Assembly: GCA_903918555.1 (NCBI GenBank)
Contig: CAIXEV010000208.1
Location: 1 to 8,691, forward strand
Source of the DNA: an uncultured bacterium
GTDB lineage: Bacteria; Planctomycetota; Phycisphaerae; Phycisphaerales; SM1A02
Direction: 5' to 3'
Length of the DNA stretch: 8,691 nucleotides
Shown here: positions 1 through 5,523 of the stretch, piece by piece
How positions within the stretch are numbered: the first letter of the stretch is position 1
Layout: every line of letters starts with the position of its first letter
Translations under genes and position numbers: made by a program
The notes under the pieces: model-generated
What the model was told of the DNA's origin: nothing
What the model saw: the letters and a program-made list of their open reading frames with translations, nothing else
The model's database searches: none

Positions 1-27
1 GCAGATACATTGCCTGAGAGACTCATC

Positions 28-426
28 ATGATCTACTCCAGCATTAGGGACGGACTCCTCAAGCTCGCCCTCCTCATCGGGCTCATCGGGGGCTCGGTTG
101 CGGCCACCAAGACGCTCGGTTGCTACGAGTATCTGAGGGAACACAATCTCGTCATCTACCTCGTGCTTGTGCTCCTCGCGATTCACTTTGCGCTGTATCG
201 CTCGACGATCTCAGTCCTCGCATCGTGGCTCCACGGACGGGTCACGCTGCAGTCGCCGATCACCTTCGCCGATGCGCGGGCGCTGCGGCGCCTCTTTCAA
301 CTTGATCTCTCGTTCACCTGGATCTGCATGGACGCGGTTCGCCACCTTCCCGTCGAGGAGCGCCGGGAGGCGCTCATGGCGGCCCTCGAGACGGTTGGGC
401 CCGAGCGCAAGGTGATGCTGTTCTAG
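28..426 (+). CDS. small two-helix membrane protein, unknown family
   Basis: This 132-residue protein belongs to no family I recognise. Two hydrophobic stretches are visible, at about residues 10-26 (rich in Leu, Ile, Gly and Ala) and 41-57 (Leu/Val/Ile-rich, with one His). They are joined by a short polar loop and followed by a soluble tail of about 75 residues. The tail ends in a charged helix-like stretch (PVEERREALMAALE). I infer an inner-membrane helical hairpin with a cytoplasmic tail. I chose ATG 28 because GAGAG at 16-20 lies 7 bases upstream and the first hydrophobic helix starts soon after it. The frame is open to the window edge, and a TTG at 10 is also possible, so a start before the window cannot be excluded. 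It is separated from the downstream operon by a transposase scar and a promoter, so membership of that operon is doubtful. Confidence 0.6.
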   Translation: MIYSSIRDGLLKLALLIGLIGGSVAATKTLGCYEYLREHNLVIYLVLVLLAIHFALYRSTISVLASWLHGRVTLQSPITFADARALRRLFQLDLSFTWICMDAVRHLPVEERREALMAALETVGPERKVMLF

Positions 427-436
427 GTTCTGTCGG

Positions 437-640
437 ATGGACCCACGGGACGAAGGACTCGCACCGGAGCACCATCGGTTTTTCAGTACGCTACGCCGTC
501 GGATCCGCTTCACTGATCCGGACGAGGCGGAGCGCGGGATCAGCGAGCGGCTCGAGCGCTTCCACACCCTGCACCGCTGGCGCACGACGCTTGGCAACCT
601 GAGCCCGATTCAGCAGAAATTGGCTTGGCAATCGGGGTAG
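437..640 (+). pseudogene. remnant of IS3-family transposase (C-terminal end of OrfB)
   Basis: The 67-codon frame resembles the last part of IS3-family transposases. FFSTL (residues 15-19) matches the usual ESFFSTL block, and FHTLHRWRTTLGNLSPIQ near the end matches the FYNxxRRHSTLGNLSP block. The spacing between the two blocks also fits. Full OrfB proteins have roughly 270-300 residues, so most of the rve integrase core, including both catalytic Asp residues, is absent. The catalytic Glu that normally precedes SFF is not present (HHRFF here). No convincing Shine-Dalgarno sequence precedes ATG 437, and I could not identify terminal inverted repeats. It is most simply a decayed insertion-sequence scar. 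The alternative is a small unrelated gene lying 10 bases after the upstream stop. The family assignment rests on motif recall without an alignment. Confidence 0.5.
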
Positions 641-653
641 CGGAGGACATAAT
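625..653 (+). promoter_or_regulatory. candidate sigma70 promoter for the DUF4132-MoxR-DUF5682-VWA operon
   Basis: TTGGCA at 625-630 (5 of 6 matches to TTGACA) and CATAAT at 648-653 (5 of 6 matches to TATAAT) are separated by exactly 17 bases. The expected transcription start is near 660. That gives a leader of about 33 bases to ATG 693 and only about 9 bases to ATG 669. AT-rich hexamers at this spacing stand out in such GC-rich surroundings. The -35 lies inside the last codons of the transposase remnant, so the promoter may have been formed or exposed by the insertion. It is not proven, and the consensus may differ if the host is not proteobacterial. Confidence 0.5.
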
Positions 654-682
654 CAATCTGTCATCGGAATGGCGGCTGGCCC

Positions 683-686
683 AGGA
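683..686 (+). promoter_or_regulatory. ribosome-binding site deciding the DUF4132 start
   Basis: AGGA lies 6 bases before ATG 693. The upstream in-frame ATG at 669 has no comparable site at proper distance and would sit very close to the predicted transcription start. This favours the start beginning MLKWLKQ. Confidence 0.5.
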
Positions 687-692
687 CATCGA

Positions 693-3600
693 ATGCTGAA
701 GTGGCTGAAACAGATCGTGTCGGGCGAGGAAAGCGGGCGCACGACGTCTGCGCCATCGGTTTCCGTCGGCCTGCTCCGCGGGCTCGAAGCGATGCTCGAC
801 GGTCTTGAGAAGGAGGGTGATGGGGCTGTCCGAAAGGGCCTCGCGGTCGACCTCGCTTCCTACACCATCCGCGGCGAGCCGAACAGCGTTCTGGCGGAAG
901 TCGCTGGCGCTCCCGCCATCGCAAATCACTTCGGGCTCCAATGGGCCAGAGCCGAGCGGGCCGCGGCCGCGGCACCATTCTGGGCGCACATCGCCGAGGC
1001 TCCGCCCGAAATGCTTGTGCGCTGGGGCACGGCTCTCGCGTGCATGATGCGATCGAGCGGCCATCATTGGCATCTGGAGATCGAGGGTGATCGGCGCTGG
1101 CTCGAGGCAATCCTGGTGCACTCGACCGGGAGCGGTCTCTGCACATTCCCGCGCGAGACCCGCCGACCACCGCGCGGCCTGACCACGGCAACCATTGAGG
1201 CGGCTCTGGTTGCCGACGGTGCATCGCCGACCGCATGGGTGCGATCGCTCTTCGCAGCGCCAGCCAATCCGAGCTGGGACTCGTCGACCCGAGCGATGTC
1301 GTTCACGGCGATGCCGGACTTCGCCGAGGCGCTCCACCGCCATCTCGAAGTGGTGCGGGAAACTCTGCAGGCGACCGCCGTCAATCATCGCCTCCACTGC
1401 GCCCAGGTGCTCATGTACGCCGAGACTGCGACACTGGAGGCCTTGGCGGATTCAATGGCCGTCTATTCGGTGAGCAGCAGCAAGCAGGTACGGGCCGCCT
1501 CCGAACCGCTGGTGCTGCGAGCCGCGAATGCGACCTCCGTATCGTTGCGGGTGAAGGCCATCGACGGGGCGCCGGAGGAACGGCTGCACGCGCTTCGATT
1601 GCTGGCACAGATCGGCACGACGCACGGAGACGGGGAGTTGACACAGTTCGTGCACGCGACAGTTGCGGCCGACAAGGCAGCCTCGGTTCGTGGACTGATC
1701 GACGAGCTCGCGGCGCGCGAGGCCGCCGCCACTGCGGTGCCTCCGGTCGAGCTGGCCGTCCCTCTTCCGAAGATCGACTGGAGAATCCCGCCTTCGTCGG
1801 CGTCGGCACTCGACGCCACTCTGTCGGCCCTCTGGAGCGGAATCGAAACGGAAATCGCCAAGCACAACAACTCTGTTCGCGCGGCCAAGGCCGCGGGCCA
1901 GCGGTACGCGGGCTCGATCGCGAGCGAGTTTCCCAAGGACACGAAGGCGCGCCTGCGCGACTGGCTCCTCGACGACAAGGATGGATCGCCGCCCACTTCG
2001 ATCTCGGAAGCGTCTGCAGGAAACCCCTGGCAGCTGGTCGGCTTGGCCTTCGATGCGCTCGCCCCGAGGATCGACCTACCCGCAGTCGGGGTGGCGAAGT
2101 TGCTCGCCTTCTTCGGACACCTTTGCATCCGCGAGCGCCTCAGCCATCGAGCCATCGAGTTGTTCGAGGTGTTTCACGCCCGCACCGGACGACCGACATT
2201 GCTTGAGCTGCACGCGATGGTGGTCGCTCTCGGGGGCTCCCAAGATGCCGTTCTCCGCAGCTACATGAGTTCTTCGGAGAGGCTGGCGCGGGAGTGGCCG
2301 CCCGAGGACGTCTGGCCGCTCATCTCACACCAGCTCGAAATCGTGACGTGCTGGCTCCGCGAGATGCCGAGCGACTACTGGTTTGACGCCTCGGCGCTCT
2401 TTCGTGCCCTCGGCACACTCCCGTCGCTTCCCAAGGCGGTCGAGATACGAGTGTTCGAGGTCGCGCTGGGAACCAGCAAACTCGCTCGTCCATTCGCGCA
2501 GGCGGCGCTCGCGAATGCTCCGGGCAAGGAACAGCGCATCATCGATGCGCTCATGGACGGCAAGTCCGAGGTGCGAGCGATCGCCGCCGCATGGCTCGCC
2601 GCTCTCCAAGCAGAGGCTGCGGTCGCCCCGCTTGAGAAGGCGATCGCGAGGGAGCGAAACGACGTATCGCGGGGGGTGATGCTCGATGCCCTCGAAGCGC
2701 TCGGCCGTCCCGTCGAGCGATACCTCGACCGTGACGCGCTTGCGAAAGACGCACGACGCGGCCTTGAGAAGGGCTTGCCAAAGGAGCTCGCGTGGCTGCC
2801 GGTGGAGGCGCTTCCGCAAGTGGCATGGCGCGACGGGACCCCCGTGCCGCGCGAGTCCATCGTCTGGCTCTGCGTACAGGCAAGCAAGGCCAAGTCGCCG
2901 GAGCCGAATGTACTCTTGCGCAAGTACGCGAGCATGATGCAGCCGGCGTCGGCGGAGGCGTTCGCAGCGAAGCTCCTGCAGGCGTGGCTGCAGGAGGACG
3001 TCGCTCCGATTTCCGCCGATGAGGCGAATCGACTTGCCGCGAACGCGGCGAACTCGACCCACCAGTCGATTCGGAAGTACCCGCAGTACCACACCGACGA
3101 CCCCAGACGCGACCTGAGCGTCGAGGAGCTTCATGCCACATATCTGCCTGGATTCTTGTACCAACCGCGTGGTTCGGCGATCGCCAGCAAGGGGATCCTC
3201 GCCGTTGTTGCTGCCGCCGGGGGCAGCGACGTCGCAGCGCCGGCCGGACGCTACCTGAAGGAATGGTTCGGATCGCGCGCCGCGCAGGGCAAGGCGCTCA
3301 TCGCGATGCTGGCGTGGGTCGAACACCCGAGCGCAACCCAGTTGATGCTGTCGATCGGCAACCGTTTCCGCACGAAGAGCTTTCAGGAGGAGGCGATGCG
3401 CCACGCCGAGGCGCTCGCCGAGCGGCGCGGATGGACCGTCGATCAACTCGCCGACCGAACGATGCCGACGGCAGGATTCGACGAGCGCATGCTCCTCGAG
3501 CTTTCATACGGCGCGCGGACATTCACCGCGCACCTGCATGCCGATCTCTCTGTGGAGCTGCGCAATCCCGAGGGCAAGCGGATCGCCTCGCTGCCTGAAC

Positions 3601-4421
3601 CTCGAAGCGACGACGATGCCGAGCTCGCCAAGGCCGCCAAGAAGGCGCTGTCTGCCGCGAAGAAGGAGCTGAAGTCGATCAGCGCGCTGCAGACCGACCG
3701 CCTTTACGAGGCGATGTGCACCGGTCGCGACTGGCCTGCCGAAGACTGGACGACGTTCCTACTGCCGCACCCGGTGGTCCGCCTGCTGCTGCAGCGGCTG
3801 GTGTGGATCGAGGTCGGCGCCGACGGCAGCGAGCGCATGTTCCGCCCGCTCGACGATGGCACACTGACCGACGTCGCCGACGATCGGCTCGAACTGCACG
3901 CGAGTGCGCGCGTGAGGCTGGCGCACGATTCCTGTCTTGACGGCGCGCGTATCGCGGCATGGCAGCGTCATCTGGCCGACTACGAGGTCAAGCCGCTCTT
4001 CCAGCAGCTCGGCAAGGGCTCTTTCCGGCTGCCCCCAGAGCGGGCTCGCGTGAACGAGATCGATGAATTCAAGGGGCACCTTCTCGAGGCGTTTGCGCTC
4101 CGCGGTCGTGCCACCAAGCTCGGCTATGTCCGCGGTCCAACCGAAGATGGCGGCTGGTTTAGCTCCTACGAGAAGCGCTTCCCGACGCTGGGCATCACCG
4201 CAGTCATCGCGTTCACCGGAAATCCGGTGCCGGAAACCAACCGCGTGGTCGCGCTCCTGACGCTGAGCTTCACGCGCTCCGTTGGGAGTCGGATCGTCGC
4301 GCTGGCGCTCGGCGATGTGCCACCGGTACTACTCTCGGAATGCTGGTCAGACCTGCGCGCCTGCGCGGCGGAAGGCGCGGGCTTCGACCCAGAATGGCAA
4401 AGCAAGAGCGAGTACCGATGA
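693..4421 (+). CDS. DUF4132 domain protein (YehI/MolR-like), large helical-repeat protein
   Basis: This is a 1242-residue protein of the family that includes E. coli YehI (about 1,200 residues). The C-terminal third carries the DUF4132 core. GWTVDQLADRTMPTAGFDE at about 913-931 is followed by a beta-rich segment, a charged Lys/Ala helix at about 973-1008, then HPVVRLLLQRLVW, and DYEVKPLFQQL at 1096-1106. The first ~900 residues are mostly helical and Ala/Leu-rich, with HEAT-like repeat character (for example about 616-655, where DGKSEVRAIAAAWLAAL resembles a HEAT helix pair). No signal peptide or membrane segment is seen, so it is probably cytoplasmic. The biochemical role of DUF4132 is not established; the old 'molybdate regulator' label is not supported by anything here. 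It is the first gene of the operon and its stop overlaps the next start. ATG 669 would add 8 residues. I infer a scaffold, sensor or client for the MoxR-VWA pair. Confidence 0.9.
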   Translation: MLKWLKQIVSGEESGRTTSAPSVSVGLLRGLEAMLDGLEKEGDGAVRKGLAVDLASYTIRGEPNSVLAEVAGAPAIANHFGLQWARAERAAAAAPFWAHIAEAPPEMLVRWGTALACMMRSSGHHWHLEIEGDRRWLEAILVHSTGSGLCTFPRETRRPPRGLTTATIEAALVADGASPTAWVRSLFAAPANPSWDSSTRAMSFTAMPDFAEALHRHLEVVRETLQATAVNHRLHCAQVLMYAETATLEALADSMAVYSVSSSKQVRAASEPLVLRAANATSVSLRVKAIDGAPEERLHALRLLAQIGTTHGDGELTQFVHATVAADKAASVRGLIDELAAREAAATAVPPVELAVPLPKIDWRIPPSSASALDATLSALWSGIETEIAKHNNSVRAAKAAGQRYAGSIASEFPKDTKARLRDWLLDDKDGSPPTSISEASAGNPWQLVGLAFDALAPRIDLPAVGVAKLLAFFGHLCIRERLSHRAIELFEVFHARTGRPTLLELHAMVVALGGSQDAVLRSYMSSSERLAREWPPEDVWPLISHQLEIVTCWLREMPSDYWFDASALFRALGTLPSLPKAVEIRVFEVALGTSKLARPFAQAALANAPGKEQRIIDALMDGKSEVRAIAAAWLAALQAEAAVAPLEKAIARERNDVSRGVMLDALEALGRPVERYLDRDALAKDARRGLEKGLPKELAWLPVEALPQVAWRDGTPVPRESIVWLCVQASKAKSPEPNVLLRKYASMMQPASAEAFAAKLLQAWLQEDVAPISADEANRLAANAANSTHQSIRKYPQYHTDDPRRDLSVEELHATYLPGFLYQPRGSAIASKGILAVVAAAGGSDVAAPAGRYLKEWFGSRAAQGKALIAMLAWVEHPSATQLMLSIGNRFRTKSFQEEAMRHAEALAERRGWTVDQLADRTMPTAGFDERMLLELSYGARTFTAHLHADLSVELRNPEGKRIASLPEPRSDDDAELAKAAKKALSAAKKELKSISALQTDRLYEAMCTGRDWPAEDWTTFLLPHPVVRLLLQRLVWIEVGADGSERMFRPLDDGTLTDVADDRLELHASARVRLAHDSCLDGARIAAWQRHLADYEVKPLFQQLGKGSFRLPPERARVNEIDEFKGHLLEAFALRGRATKLGYVRGPTEDGGWFSSYEKRFPTLGITAVIAFTGNPVPETNRVVALLTLSFTRSVGSRIVALALGDVPPVLLSECWSDLRACAAEGAGFDPEWQSKSEYR

Positions 4422-5521
4422 CCCCCAGCGACACACGCCCGATCCAACGGCTTCCAGTAGAGCAGGCCTTCTCCGCCGAACTCGAGCGACTCGGCGCCGT
4501 CGACCGCGGGGCCCGGCCTGCGGGCTGGCGCCTCTCGCCGCGCATGGTGCGCGCATTCGTGCTGGGGGATGCGTCGTTGGGCATCACACGGAAGTTCCAC
4601 GGCGACGACCCGCTGGTCGAGCGGTGCATCGTCACGCTGATGAGTAATCGCGGCCTCCTGCTGGTCGGCGAACCCGGCACGGCGAAGACGATGCTCTCGG
4701 AGCTTCTGAGCGCGGCGATCAGTGGCCGGTCGACGTGCACGCTCCAGGGTACGGCGGGGACGACCACCGATCAGATGCTCTACGGCTGGAACTACGCGTT
4801 GTTGCTTGCCGAGGGCCCCTCGCCGCGGGCACTGGTGCGCGGGCCGATCCACACGGCGATGGAGCTCGGCACGATCTGTCGAATCGAGGAGATCACGCGC
4901 GTGCAGCCCGAGATTCAGGACTGCCTCATCGGCATCCTCTCGGATCGCGTGCTCCATGTGCCTGAACTCGAAGGCACGCCCTCGAACGTCTTTGCGGCGA
5001 CCGGATTCAATGTGCTCGCAACGGCCAACCTCCGCGATCGCGGCGTCCATGAGCTTTCGAGCGCCCTCAAGCGGCGCTTCCACTTCGAGACCGTGCGGCC
5101 GCTTCAGGACAAGAAGCTGGAGATGCAGTTGGTCAAGCATCAGACAGACACGCTGCTCGCATCGGCCGGCATCGACATCGCGTTGCCGCCGGATGTGATC
5201 GATCTTCTGGTGACCGCTTTCCATGACCTGCGCACCGGCGTGACGGCCGAAGGCACCGTTGTGGAGAAGCCAACTGCGGTGATGTCCTCGGCAGAGGCGG
5301 TCGCCGTCGGATATGCGGCCTGCCTGGACGCGCATTGGCTTGGTAACGGCGATGTCGGCGGCGAACACGTCGTGCGGCAACTGGTCGGAACGGTCCTCAA
5401 GGACAACCAGGACGACGGGAAGAAACTGCGTCACTGGTTCGAGGTGGTCGTGAAGTCGAGGGCGCAGCGCGACCCCCAGTGGCGTCGGGCATTCACTGTC
5501 CGTCGCGAGGTCGATCGCTGA
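4418..5521 (+). CDS. MoxR-family AAA+ ATPase (YehL-like)
   Basis: This 367-residue protein is a typical MoxR AAA+ ATPase, predicted to form a ring that uses ATP to remodel partner proteins together with a VWA protein. The Walker A motif is GEPGTAKT (84-91). The Walker B region is CRIEEITR, with Glu157-Glu158 where most AAA+ proteins have Asp-Glu. As I recall, the EE form occurs in this YehL-like subgroup, so ATPase activity is probably retained. Sensor 1 is Asn204 in VLATANLRDRG. Arg219/Arg220 in ALKRRFHFE are candidate arginine-finger residues. A helical lid follows at about 235-340. ATG 4418 overlaps the DUF4132 stop as ATGA, and the downstream gene starts 2 bases after this stop, so it is translationally coupled to both neighbours. 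The frame extends upstream to an ATG at 4340, but that start would overlap the previous gene by over 80 bases and lacks support. Confidence 0.95.
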   Translation: MTPSDTRPIQRLPVEQAFSAELERLGAVDRGARPAGWRLSPRMVRAFVLGDASLGITRKFHGDDPLVERCIVTLMSNRGLLLVGEPGTAKTMLSELLSAAISGRSTCTLQGTAGTTTDQMLYGWNYALLLAEGPSPRALVRGPIHTAMELGTICRIEEITRVQPEIQDCLIGILSDRVLHVPELEGTPSNVFAATGFNVLATANLRDRGVHELSSALKRRFHFETVRPLQDKKLEMQLVKHQTDTLLASAGIDIALPPDVIDLLVTAFHDLRTGVTAEGTVVEKPTAVMSSAEAVAVGYAACLDAHWLGNGDVGGEHVVRQLVGTVLKDNQDDGKKLRHWFEVVVKSRAQRDPQWRRAFTVRREVDR

Positions 5522-5523
5522 CG

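Noticed and set aside
427..692. Possible terminator, RNA gene or CRISPR repeat in the largest non-operon gap
   Set aside because: I found no stem followed by a T tract, no tRNA-like pattern and no direct repeats there. Only the transposase-like frame and the promoter candidate stand out.
1235..2206. Plus-strand open frame of 323 codons inside the DUF4132 gene
   Set aside because: It is an alternate frame of a real gene, low in complexity and rich in Arg and Gly, with no ribosome-binding site or family motif.
2973..2996. Perfect 9-base inverted repeat (CTCCTGCAG / CTGCAGGAG) with a 6-base loop
   Set aside because: It sits inside the DUF4132 coding sequence with no T tract after it, and it is explained by repeated Leu-Gln codons (LLQAWLQ). 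It is not a terminator or an obvious operator.
4340..4417. Upstream extension of the MoxR frame to ATG 4340
   Set aside because: It would overlap the end of the DUF4132 gene by over 80 bases, and the added residues are Arg-rich and unlike the family. The ATGA overlap at 4418 is the standard coupled start.
5479..5523. GTG start adding 15 residues to the DUF5682 protein
   Set aside because: It overlaps the MoxR gene and shows no better ribosome-binding site. ATG 5524 directly after the MoxR stop is simpler.
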